48,857 nt of DNA, from assembly GCA_005888095.1 (NCBI GenBank), contig VBKF01000114.1, positions 1-48,857 of the forward strand, read 5' to 3'. The notes beneath the pieces are model-generated. The model saw nothing but the letters and a program-made list of their open reading frames with translations. It searched no databases and was not told the origin of the DNA. The stretch comes from Deltaproteobacteria bacterium. Its GTDB lineage: Bacteria; Desulfobacterota; Binatia; DP-6. Shown in pieces: positions 37,975 through 45,459 of the stretch; positions within the stretch are counted from its first letter, which is position 1; the number at the start of each line of letters is the position of its first letter. Made by a program: the position numbers and the translations under genes.

Positions 37975-39547
37975 GCCCCTGCGGCTTCAGACGGAACTGG
38001 TGCACGCGGATCCCGTATCCGCCGTCCCTAAACTCCGAGACGTGCGCGGTGTCGTACCGCTCACGCAGAGTGCTGAGCTCGTGCTCGTTGACGAAGTTGG
38101 GATACTCGATGTACCAGACCTCCTGGGGCGGATGGGGCAGGCTGATGATGTCCGCGGCCGCCATGTAGCGCGGCATGACGGCTCCTGCCGCCGATGTCCT
38201 GCGGAACGTGACAGGGTCGACGCCGTCGTTGAAGCCGAACCACGCGTCTCCGTGCGTGGAGATCGTCGTTTCCCGGGTGGGCCGGATGTGCTCGAAGATC
38301 GCATCCTGGATCGTTGACAACTCCAGATGCTGAAGGTTGTAGACGAGCTGGTCCCTGCCGATACAGCCATCCACTTTGCCCAGCGGATACATGATCCGTT
38401 CGCCGAACGAGAACGTACCGAACATCGCCCGCGACAACGGATCCGCGCTGTAGAAGAGCGAGACCGTCTGCAGCAGCAACGCGACCATGAGGAGATGGTT
38501 GGCCAGGTTCCTCCTGCTCAGCAGATGCACCGCGCTCGCAGCGAACAGCAGCGATCCGAGCGGGAAGAGGGCCATGAAGTACCTCAGGTTGTTGACGTAA
38601 AGGTAACGGGTCAGGCAGTAGGCGCCGGCGCCGTAAAGAGCTGCGAGTAGCCAGACGAGGCGCGTGTCCTGTGTGGGCCGCGGCAAAGCGCCCCGATCCC
38701 ATTTCCAGAACCATACGAACGCCGCGATCGCGATCACACCGGTCTGCAGCCAGGTGAACTGGAACAGGAAGATCTCCTTCAGCATGAGCAGGAAGCGCGG
38801 TTCCAGCAGGCTGAAGCTCGTGAGCATGCGCAGGAGAGAACCTGTGTCCTTGCCTTCGAAGAAGGCGATGCCGCTCACGGAGTAGATGATGAAGAGGACC
38901 TGCGGCAGAAGGAGCAGGGGAATCCGCTGCCAGGAAGCCCGCAGAGCCGCGAAGGTGGAGCGGAAGTGCGGCCGCACGAGGAATATCCAGTGCGCCAGGA
39001 TGGCGAGGGTGTAGAAGAGGATCCCCGTCTCTTTCGTGAACGTCAGGAGGATTCCCGCGGCGATGATCCACGCGATGCGGTCGTAGAGCAGGAAGGCGAG
39101 GAGGATCACCAGGGAATAGGTGATGCCGATATCGGGATTGAACGCCGTCGCGTTGGCGACGATCACGGGCTGGGTCGCATAGAGCAGCGTCGCCAGGATG
39201 CGCGTCAGAGGAGGTGCGTGCGGCAGCAGCTTCTGGCAGATCGCGCTGAATGCGATGATAGACAGGGAGCCCCAGATCAGCACGATCCCGTGCAGCCACG
39301 GCAGGGATCCCGGGAAGAAGTGCTCGGGGATCGCGAAGATGCCTATGAACAGAAACGACGGATGCTGGAAGCAGAGGAAGTTCTGGAAATGGAACGGCGC
39401 ATGGGCCGCGTTCGACATGCAGTTGAAGTACCACCTTCCGTCCCAGAGCATGGGAAGGGTGAGGTATGGCAGCAGCAGCGCGAAGAAGACTCCGATGCCG
39501 GGTAGCGATTCCTGCAGCCATCGGGGCGGCATGCTCCACAGCTTCAC
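37958..39547 (-). CDS. multi-spanning membrane protein, GT-C glycosyltransferase-like, atypical base composition
   Basis: A 529-residue protein with about 10-11 membrane helices and a C-terminal soluble domain (about 400-525). I do not recognise a family. The layout (an acidic/aromatic loop after helix 1, WDGRWYFNCMSNAAH; repeated helices; FNPDIGITYSLVILLAFLL) resembles GT-C membrane glycosyltransferases. The base composition is clearly more AT-rich than its neighbours, and the protein is rich in Ile, Phe, Lys and Asn. That suggests recent transfer. The start is GTG 39547 or ATG 39532. Confidence 0.75.
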   Translation of the reverse strand: MKLWSMPPRWLQESLPGIGVFFALLLPYLTLPMLWDGRWYFNCMSNAAHAPFHFQNFLCFQHPSFLFIGIFAIPEHFFPGSLPWLHGIVLIWGSLSIIAFSAICQKLLPHAPPLTRILATLLYATQPVIVANATAFNPDIGITYSLVILLAFLLYDRIAWIIAAGILLTFTKETGILFYTLAILAHWIFLVRPHFRSTFAALRASWQRIPLLLLPQVLFIIYSVSGIAFFEGKDTGSLLRMLTSFSLLEPRFLLMLKEIFLFQFTWLQTGVIAIAAFVWFWKWDRGALPRPTQDTRLVWLLAALYGAGAYCLTRYLYVNNLRYFMALFPLGSLLFAASAVHLLSRRNLANHLLMVALLLQTVSLFYSADPLSRAMFGTFSFGERIMYPLGKVDGCIGRDQLVYNLQHLELSTIQDAIFEHIRPTRETTISTHGDAWFGFNDGVDPVTFRRTSAAGAVMPRYMAAADIISLPHPPQEVWYIEYPNFVNEHELSTLRERYDTAHVSEFRDGGYGIRVHQFRLKPQGLSAAE

Positions 39548-39709
39548 GAGCGACCTCCGCCCGCCTTCAAGGAGTGCCCCATGCGGTCGATGGTCTGCGC
39601 AGTGCGCGCGCGATCCACGCCGACGGCGTCACGGGCGGCGTTGTAGACTCCCACGGGGCTGGAAGTCGAGTCTGTCGCGCGTCTGTCGGCTCGTAGAAAC
39701 GGCCCCGAG

Positions 39710-40789
39710 CTAACCCGGCGCCCGCCGGAGGACGCTCACGAGCAGCACGAGCGCCGCGATCCAGAACACGTGCGAGCCGACGGCCGCGCCGAGGACGAGC
39801 CAGTCAAGTCGGCCGGCGAGCGCGAAGGGCACCACGAGGAGGTACCAGTCGCGCGTCGAGAGCGGGGCGAGCACGCCGTCGAGCACGCGGTTCTCCCAGC
39901 CGCCGGCGCGCCGGCGGCGGCTCTCTACGTGCTCGCTCCAGCTGATCACGGCGAAGGCGCCGAGGACGCCGAGCCCGAGGAGCGCGAGGACGGGCCAGCC
40001 GGGCACGCCGGGGCCGCGCACGAGCCGCCGCGCGAGACCACCGAGCACGGCCAGGTGGACGACGGTGTCGCCCCCCATGTCGAGCCAGTGGCCGAGGCGA
40101 GACTCCGCGAAGCGGAGCCGAGCCAGCTCGCCGTCTGCGCAGTCGAGCACGCCCGAGGCGATGAGCCCGGCGACGCCGCCCAGCACCGTGGCGCCGAGCG
40201 CGAGGCCCCCGACCACCCCGAGCACGATGCCGAGCAGCGTCACGGCGTTGGGCGTGAGGGGAGTCCGAAGCAGCAGCCGCGTGAGCGGCCGGGAGACCCG
40301 GCGGTGCAGGACACGGTCCAGCCAGCCGTCGCGCGGGTTCTCGAGGCCGCGAAGCAACGCACGCTCGACGACCCGCGCGGGGGCGGCCGCCGGAAGGAGG
40401 ACGCCGGCCCGGGGTGGCGCCGGCACACCGCCGTTCGTTGCCACCAGCGCGCCCGGTGCGACGCGCACTCGGGCGCCGTGGTGCTCGACGTCGAGGACCT
40501 CTCCCGGCCGGGCATGGGCCTGGAGGTCGTGAACGAGCACGGCGTCGATCACGGCACCGGGTCCGACCACGAGGCGGAGCGCGTCGTCGGCCGGGGCGTT
40601 CAGCCGAGCCGCCATGCCGACCGGCACGCGGATTCGCGGGTCGGCCGGCGGGGGCGTCCCGATGACCGTCAGGCGCTCGATCCCCGCGCGCTGCAGAACG
40701 AGCAGAGTGCGGAGGAGGAGCGGGACGCCGGCGACGGGAGGCCGGGGGTCCCCCGCCACCACGAACGCCTCGCGGATGGGCGCCGTCAT
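39710..40789 (-). CDS. CDP-alcohol phosphatidyltransferase with degenerate nucleotidyltransferase-like N-terminus
   Basis: A two-part protein of 359 residues. Residues about 175-355 are a CDP-alcohol phosphatidyltransferase: LTPNAVTLLG, then the complete catalytic motif D-x2-D-G-x2-A-R-x8-G-x3-D-x3-D at 216-241 (Asp216, 219, 237, 241), within about six helices. Residues 1-120 look like a nucleotidyltransferase fold (FVVAGDPRPPVAGVPLLLRT, AGIERLTVIG) without the GxGxR catalytic loop. The nearest known layout is the fused inositol-phosphate cytidylyltransferase/DIPP synthase. It is the last gene of the phosphonate operon and probably joins a CMP-activated headgroup to a membrane alcohol. Confidence 0.88.
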   Translation of the reverse strand: MTAPIREAFVVAGDPRPPVAGVPLLLRTLLVLQRAGIERLTVIGTPPPADPRIRVPVGMAARLNAPADDALRLVVGPGAVIDAVLVHDLQAHARPGEVLDVEHHGARVRVAPGALVATNGGVPAPPRAGVLLPAAAPARVVERALLRGLENPRDGWLDRVLHRRVSRPLTRLLLRTPLTPNAVTLLGIVLGVVGGLALGATVLGGVAGLIASGVLDCADGELARLRFAESRLGHWLDMGGDTVVHLAVLGGLARRLVRGPGVPGWPVLALLGLGVLGAFAVISWSEHVESRRRRAGGWENRVLDGVLAPLSTRDWYLLVVPFALAGRLDWLVLGAAVGSHVFWIAALVLLVSVLRRAPG

Positions 40790-41511
40790 GCGCCGAGACG
40801 GGGCAGCACCTCGCGCTCCGCCCGCTCGATGTCCTCGGGGAAGTCGATCTCCGTCCAGGGCATCCCGTCGACCCGCTCGAAGCCGACCGGCACGCGCGCC
40901 AGCAGGTCCGGGTAGACCTCCTCGTGCTCGATCCCGGTGTCGCCGCGCGCGACCCGCTCGGCCAGGAGGTCACGCAGCAGGCGCGCGGCCTCGGCCGAGA
41001 GCTTCAGGAAGCCGACGGACTCGCCCGCCAGCTGGTATCCTGGAGCGCCGCCGCGCACGATGTCGCGGACGCGACCGTCCGTGGTGAGCAGCATCTGCTC
41101 CTCGCCGGTGTTCTCGACGCTGGCGTCGAGCAGAAAGCAGTTCGGCTCGGGCGAGCGGACCAGCCGGTCGAGCATCGCCGGCGGGCAGAGGACGTCGGCG
41201 TCCATCACGAGGACGGCACCCGAGAGCCAGTCGCGCGCCGCCCAGAGCGACAGGATGGCGCCTTCGCGGAAGCGGTGGTTGACCACGAACCGGATGCGTA
41301 CGCCGCCGATCTCGTCGCCGACGGCGGCGCGCACCGCTTCGGCGCCGAAGCCCGTGACCACGACCGCGTCGCGCACACCCGCTGCCGCGAGCCCCTCGAT
41401 CAGGCGCACGAGGAGGCTCTTCCCGCCGATCTCGACGAGGCACTTCGGGCGGCCGCCGGAGGCGGTGAGGAGCCGCTTCCCGACGCCGGCGGCAAGGATG
41501 ATCGCGGTCAT
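40786..41511 (-). CDS. nucleotidyltransferase, probable CMP-aminoethylphosphonate (PntC/LicC-like) synthase
   Basis: A 241-residue sugar/choline-type nucleotidyltransferase. The catalytic loop is intact: IILAAGVGKRL (Gly9-x-Gly11-x-Arg13) and RPKCLVEIGGKSLL. AVLVMDADVLCP supplies the metal Asp, and MPWTEIDFPEDIERA closes the fold, as in choline-phosphate cytidylyltransferase LicC. Because it lies between the AEP transaminase and a CDP-alcohol phosphatidyltransferase, each joined by 4-base overlaps, CTP activation of 2-aminoethylphosphonate is the best reading. Related substrates such as phosphocholine or inositol phosphate cannot be excluded. Confidence 0.82.
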   Translation of the reverse strand: MTAIILAAGVGKRLLTASGGRPKCLVEIGGKSLLVRLIEGLAAAGVRDAVVVTGFGAEAVRAAVGDEIGGVRIRFVVNHRFREGAILSLWAARDWLSGAVLVMDADVLCPPAMLDRLVRSPEPNCFLLDASVENTGEEQMLLTTDGRVRDIVRGGAPGYQLAGESVGFLKLSAEAARLLRDLLAERVARGDTGIEHEEVYPDLLARVPVGFERVDGMPWTEIDFPEDIERAEREVLPRLGA

Positions 41512-42560
41512 CGCCCGAGGACCTCGTCGAGCGCGCCCAGGAAGCGCTCGAAGTCGGCCGTCCGGAGATGTCCCATGTTGGCGACCCGGAAGATGTCGCG
41601 CTGGAGCCGTCCCTGTCCCTCGTAGATGACGAAGCCGCTCGCCTTGAGCCCGTCGTGCAGCGCCGCGTAGCTCCGCTCCGCCGGCAGCCAGAGCGCGGTG
41701 ATCGAGTTCGAGCGCAGCTCGGGCGGGAGCACGAGCCGGAGCCCCTGGCGCTCGAAGCCGGCGCGCAGGAGAGCCGCCGCCGCCGCGTAGCGCCGGATGC
41801 GCGCCGCCACCCCTTCCTCGAGGAGCTCGGCGAGCGCCTCGTCGAGCGCGTAGGCCACCTGGACCGCAGGTGTGAACGGCACCTGCGCCTCGTGGTACGT
41901 GGCGAGCGAGAGGTAGAGCGAGCGCCGGGGATACGTCGCGAGCCGCCCGAGCACCGCCTCGCGCACGAGCACGAAGGCCATGCCCGGGAGGCCCTGGACG
42001 CACTTGTTGGCGGTGCCGACGACGAGGTCGGCCGCCTCGACGTCCAGTGGATCGCCCGCGAGGCCGCTGATCGAGTCGACCAGGAGGAGCTTGCCGCGCG
42101 CCCGCGCCAGGCGGCCCACCTCGGCGACGGGGTTCCGGAGACCCGTGGTCGTCTCGTGGTGGACGATCGCCACCGCCTCGACGTCGGGCGCGCCGAGCGC
42201 GCGCTCGACGGCGCCGAGGTCGGGCGGCGCCGTCCAGGCCCCCTCGACCACGGTGTGCGGGAGACGCGCGGCCGCCGCCATGGCGGCGATGCGCTCGCCG
42301 TACACGCCGTTGGCGACGACGACCAGACGGCCGCGCGGCGAGAGGACGCTCGTCACCGCCGCCTCGAGCGCCGCGGTCCCGGAGCCGGTCAGCACGATCG
42401 CGGCGAAGCCGCCCGTCGGCGCAAAGGCCGCGAGCAGCCTCGAGCGGATCGACGCGAGCAGGGCGGCAAACTCGGGCTCGCGGTGGCAGAGGTCGCCCCG
42501 CCCTAGCGCGCCCGTCACCCGGGGTGAGACGTTCACCGGTCCGGGGTTCAGGAGGATCAT
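41508..42560 (-). CDS. phnW: 2-aminoethylphosphonate--pyruvate transaminase
   Basis: This class V PLP aminotransferase interconverts phosphonoacetaldehyde and 2-aminoethylphosphonate with alanine/pyruvate. The 350-residue product begins MILLNPGPVNVSPRV, then GDLCHREPEF, LTGSGTAALEA (phosphate-binding), HHETTTGLRNP, VDSISGLAGD (PLP Asp) and TANKCVQGLPG with Lys186. Length and motifs match PhnW/AepZ. In an operon with PEP mutase it should run in the biosynthetic direction, unlike phnW next to phosphonatase genes. It overlaps both neighbours by 4 bases. Serine-type transaminases share the fold, but the context is decisive. Confidence 0.9.
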   Translation of the reverse strand: MILLNPGPVNVSPRVTGALGRGDLCHREPEFAALLASIRSRLLAAFAPTGGFAAIVLTGSGTAALEAAVTSVLSPRGRLVVVANGVYGERIAAMAAAARLPHTVVEGAWTAPPDLGAVERALGAPDVEAVAIVHHETTTGLRNPVAEVGRLARARGKLLLVDSISGLAGDPLDVEAADLVVGTANKCVQGLPGMAFVLVREAVLGRLATYPRRSLYLSLATYHEAQVPFTPAVQVAYALDEALAELLEEGVAARIRRYAAAAALLRAGFERQGLRLVLPPELRSNSITALWLPAERSYAALHDGLKASGFVIYEGQGRLQRDIFRVANMGHLRTADFERFLGALDEVLGR

Positions 42561-43123
42561 GTCGCGGCACCGAGGGCGCGGCGGAGGCGCGCCGTCATCG
42601 CTTCCGGCGCGTGCGGGACGCGCGGTCCGGGCGGCCCCGGCGGGCCGAGCGCGATGCGGACCAAGAGGAACGCGGGGCCCTCGCGCGCGAGGAACGCCTC
42701 GGCCGTGACCGCGTCGAGTGTCTCCACGCGCCCGCTCCAGCGGTAGCCGCAGGCGCGCGCGACCTCTTCCAGCCGGACGCGGTCCGAGATGGTCCGCTGC
42801 CCGCCCGTGGAAGCGTGGGCGCCGTTGTCGAAGCAGACGTGGTGCAGGTTCGGCGGCGCCGCGGCACCGATCGAGGCGAGCGCGCCGGGGTTCATGAGGA
42901 CGTTGCCGTCGCCGTCGAGCACGAGGACCCGGCGGTCGGGCCGGGCGAGCGCCAGCCCGAGGCCGATCGAGGCCGCGAGGCCCATCGAGCCGATCATGTA
43001 AAAACATTCCTCGCGGTCGCGCGCGGCGTATCCGGCCCGCGAAACGTAGCCGTTGGCGTGGACGCAGATGGTCCCCGCCGGGATGCGCGGAGCGAGGAGC
43101 CCGACTGCGTCGGCGAGCGTCAC
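42557..43123 (-). CDS. ppd: phosphonopyruvate decarboxylase, ThDP-binding (beta) subunit
   Basis: This is the C-terminal half of a thiamine-diphosphate decarboxylase. GTG 43123 gives 188 residues; the longer open frame to 43339 is a shadow of the alpha gene. It shows CFYMIGSMGLAASIGLGLAL and the ThDP/Mg motif GDGNVLMN through VCFDNGAH (GDG-x-N spacing), typical of phosphonopyruvate and sulfopyruvate decarboxylases. Most phosphonopyruvate decarboxylases are one chain of about 375 residues; here the halves are separate genes overlapping by GTGA, as in ComD/ComE sulfopyruvate decarboxylase. The neighbours favour phosphonopyruvate as substrate. Confidence 0.9.
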   Translation of the reverse strand: MTLADAVGLLAPRIPAGTICVHANGYVSRAGYAARDREECFYMIGSMGLAASIGLGLALARPDRRVLVLDGDGNVLMNPGALASIGAAAPPNLHHVCFDNGAHASTGGQRTISDRVRLEEVARACGYRWSGRVETLDAVTAEAFLAREGPAFLLVRIALGPPGPPGPRVPHAPEAMTARLRRALGAAT

Positions 43124-43623
43124 GCGAACAGTCCCGGACGGATGAGGAGCGCCACCGGTGTCCGGCGCTCGCGCATCTCGGCCGCGGCCCAGGCGACGTC
43201 CGCCTCGAGCGTCTCCGGCCCGGGCGCACGGTGCGGGATGCGGAAGAGGTCCAGGAGGTTCGGCAGGGCACGTCCCATGACCAGGTGCTCGGGGGCATCC
43301 TCGCCGCGGTAGCCGCGCCAGGTGACGAGCAGCAGGCACGGGATCCCGTAGAGGAGGTGGAGGGAGCCGAGGGCGTTCAGCGACACGCCGAGCCCCGAGT
43401 TCTGCATGACGACGACCGGCAGCCGGCCCCCGAGGTAGGCGCCGGCCGCCACGCCGAGCGCGGCGTCCTCCCGCGTCTCGGGAAGGTAGAGGCCGCGGCG
43501 GTCGAGCTCGGCGATCACGGGGCCAACGAGCGAGCAGGGTACGCCGACGAAGAAGTCGAAGCCGGCCGCCTGGAGACGGTCGACGAAGGGAGCCGCCCGG
43601 TTCAGCGTGCCACTTCCGCCCAC
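43120..43623 (-). CDS. ppd: phosphonopyruvate decarboxylase, Pyr-domain (alpha) subunit
   Basis: A 167-residue N-terminal half of the ThDP decarboxylase. It has FVDRLQAAGFDFFVGVPCSL, the catalytic glutamate context PETREDAALGVAAGAYLGG, VVMQNSGLGVSLNALGSL and LLVTWRGYRGEDAPEH, all as in phosphonopyruvate decarboxylase and ComD. It must pair with the beta subunit to build the cofactor site at the interface. The decarboxylase step makes the thermodynamically uphill PEP mutase reaction go forward. GTG 43623 overlaps the PEP mutase end by 22 bases; there is no other in-frame start nearby. Confidence 0.9.
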   Translation of the reverse strand: MGGSGTLNRAAPFVDRLQAAGFDFFVGVPCSLVGPVIAELDRRGLYLPETREDAALGVAAGAYLGGRLPVVVMQNSGLGVSLNALGSLHLLYGIPCLLLVTWRGYRGEDAPEHLVMGRALPNLLDLFRIPHRAPGPETLEADVAWAAAEMRERRTPVALLIRPGLFA

Positions 43624-45245
43624 GCGCGCCGGTAGTCGTCGAAGCTGTCGATCTCCATCCAGCCCTGGTGGATGTCGACCGCCGTGACCGGCTGCCCGCG
43701 GTCGATGAGCGCCTGGAGGATGTGCGTCATGCTGGCGCGCTCGAGTCCCTCGGCCCGGCCGCCCGCCAGCTCATCGTGCACCCTGAGGAGGGCGGCGGCC
43801 CCGTCGGCCGAGAACATCGCCATGCCGATGAACTCGCCGTGCGCTTGCTCCGGCGCGACGTCGGGGCCGATGCGCAGCACCCGGCTGCCGCCCTCGGGCG
43901 CCACGAAGCGACGGCCGTTCGGCGGCGTCTCCGTGACCACGAGATCGAAGGGACCTCCGGCGGGCGCGAGCCCGGCACGGTAGGCGTCGTGGAACGCCCG
44001 ATCCACCACGACGGCGACGTCGGCCCGGCTGGCGAGGAGCCGCGCCAGGATCGCCGGCTCGAAGATGATGTCGCCGTAGAGGAAGAGGAACGGGCCGCCG
44101 AGCGCGTCCCTGGCGCGCAGGAGCGAGTACAGCTCGCCCGTCTCCCGGAAGCGGTCGTTGTCGACGAGCCGCACGCCCGCGGCCGCCACCTGCTCCTTCC
44201 TGTAGCCGCGGACGACCGTGATGTCCCGCACGCCGCAGGTGTGGAGCGCCGCCACCTGCCGCTCGAGGATCGTGCGGCCCTTCACCTCGAGCATGGTCTT
44301 CGGCCGATCCTGGATGAGGGGCATCAGCTGGGGCTCGAAGCCGGCCGCCAGGATGACGGCGCGTGGCGGCTCGCTCCCTGCGAAGAGGAACCGCTGCTCG
44401 TTGGCCTCGAGCTCCGGCACGCCGACGAGCGCGTAGACGTCCTCCAGCGGCGCGATCCGGTCCTCGACGGTGGCCGCCCGGCCGCTGCGGCGGATCTCGC
44501 CGAGCGTGTCGCGCATGGCCACGATCGCGGCCCGGAGCGCCTGGTTGGCGAAGATCGCCATCCGGAACCCCGCCTTCGAGAGCTCGGCGGCGGTGACGCC
44601 GGGGTACGTGGTGGGCACCGCGACCAGCGGCACGCGCCCGTCCCAGGCGGCGGCGAACGCGGCCAGCTCACCGAAGTCCCGGGCCTTCGAATGGACGAGC
44701 ACGGCGTCGGCGCCGGCGGCCGCGTAGGCCCTTGCCCGGCCGAGAGCCTCTTCCACGCCGAGGCCCGCGATCAGCGCCTCGGTGCGGGCGATCACGGCGA
44801 AGGCGGGGTTGCGCCGAGCCGCAGTGGCAGCTTCGATCTTCCGCGCGTGCTCGTCGACTGCCACGAGATCGCGGCGAACCCCTGCGTAAAAGCTGCACCG
44901 CTTCGGGAAGTCGTTGTCCTCGATGCAGACGCCGGCCGCGCCCGCGCGCTCGAACTCGCCGACCGTCCGCATGACGTTGATCGCGTTGCCGTAGCCGTTG
45001 TCGCAGTCGGCGACGACGGGGATGCCGACGGCGTCGACGATGCGGCGGACCGCCTCGAGCGTCTCGGTGAGGGTCAGGATGTTCGCGTCCGGCACGGCCT
45101 GAACGGCCGAGATCCCGAAGCCGCTCGCCCAGACGGCGTCGAAGCCGGCTCGCTCGGCGAGCTTGGCCGACAGCGCGTCATGCGCGCCCGCCGCGAGGAC
45201 GACGGACCCTCGCGCGAGCAACGGCAGGAGCGGTTCCCGCGTCAC
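43602..45245 (-). CDS. pepM: phosphoenolpyruvate mutase fused to a nucleotidyltransferase domain
   Basis: PEP mutase makes the C-P bond of nearly all phosphonates. In this 547-residue fusion, residues 1-285 follow the mutase: WASGFGISAVQAVPDANILT (Asp53), ADCDNGYGN (Asp80, Asp82), CIEDNDFPKRCSF (Glu109, Lys115), VIARTEALIAG (Arg154) and LVHSKARD (His185). The loop motif EDK-x5-NS reads EDN-x5-CS, so the usual Asn (122 in the mussel enzyme) is Cys117. Residues about 292-547 are a LicC-like nucleotidyltransferase (RPKTMLEVKGRTILERQ, YGDIIFEP) whose loop reads AAGFEPQL, without GxGxR. It is the first gene of the operon, start GTG 45245. Confidence 0.92.
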   Translation of the reverse strand: MTREPLLPLLARGSVVLAAGAHDALSAKLAERAGFDAVWASGFGISAVQAVPDANILTLTETLEAVRRIVDAVGIPVVADCDNGYGNAINVMRTVGEFERAGAAGVCIEDNDFPKRCSFYAGVRRDLVAVDEHARKIEAATAARRNPAFAVIARTEALIAGLGVEEALGRARAYAAAGADAVLVHSKARDFGELAAFAAAWDGRVPLVAVPTTYPGVTAAELSKAGFRMAIFANQALRAAIVAMRDTLGEIRRSGRAATVEDRIAPLEDVYALVGVPELEANEQRFLFAGSEPPRAVILAAGFEPQLMPLIQDRPKTMLEVKGRTILERQVAALHTCGVRDITVVRGYRKEQVAAAGVRLVDNDRFRETGELYSLLRARDALGGPFLFLYGDIIFEPAILARLLASRADVAVVVDRAFHDAYRAGLAPAGGPFDLVVTETPPNGRRFVAPEGGSRVLRIGPDVAPEQAHGEFIGMAMFSADGAAALLRVHDELAGGRAEGLERASMTHILQALIDRGQPVTAVDIHQGWMEIDSFDDYRRAWAEVAR

Positions 45246-45277
45246 TGTGCCGATTCCACCAAGGGGCCGGTGGTGGC

Positions 45278-45307
45278 CTTATAGCCAGCCACCTCCCTGC
45301 GCCGCAA
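45278..45307 (-). promoter_or_regulatory. candidate promoter of the phosphonate operon
   Basis: On the minus strand TTGCGG (45307-45302) and TATAAG (45283-45278) are separated by 18 bp. TATAAG matches 5 of 6 -10 bases. Transcription would begin about 25 bases before the pepM GTG. Confidence 0.45.
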
Positions 45308-45385
45308 GGTACGGCGTTCTTCTCTGCGAGACAGCATCCCCCGCCTGACCGCTTGCACAGGCCCTGGACAGTGATGTACACGCCC

Positions 45386-45405
45386 GCTTGACCGTTCGGT
45401 CAAGC
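45386..45405. promoter_or_regulatory. perfect 9-bp inverted repeat between the phosphonate operon and hpnJ
   Basis: GCTTGACCG-TT-CGGTCAAGC is a complete dyad, 55 bp before the hpnJ ATG. Length and TTGACC/GGTCAA arms resemble TetR-family operators. No T-run follows, so it is not a terminator. A weak TTGCAC / TGTACA pair (45353-45380, 16 bp apart) lies just upstream, which would put the dyad over the transcript start. No TetR gene is in the window. Confidence 0.5.
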
Positions 45406-45459
45406 CCACAACTGGCTGTCTCGGCTGGCGTGTGCGCGTCGCGCCGGGGAGGGACGAGC

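Noticed and set aside
39645-39673. Inverted repeat AGACTC-N17-GAGTCT in the 162-bp gap after the phosphonate operon
   Set aside because: Short arms, wide spacing and no T-run; not enough to call a terminator or an attachment site.
43124-43339. Longer N-terminus for the decarboxylase beta subunit
   Set aside because: That segment is the alpha subunit read out of frame; the GTG at 43123 gives the usual start and a 4-base overlap.
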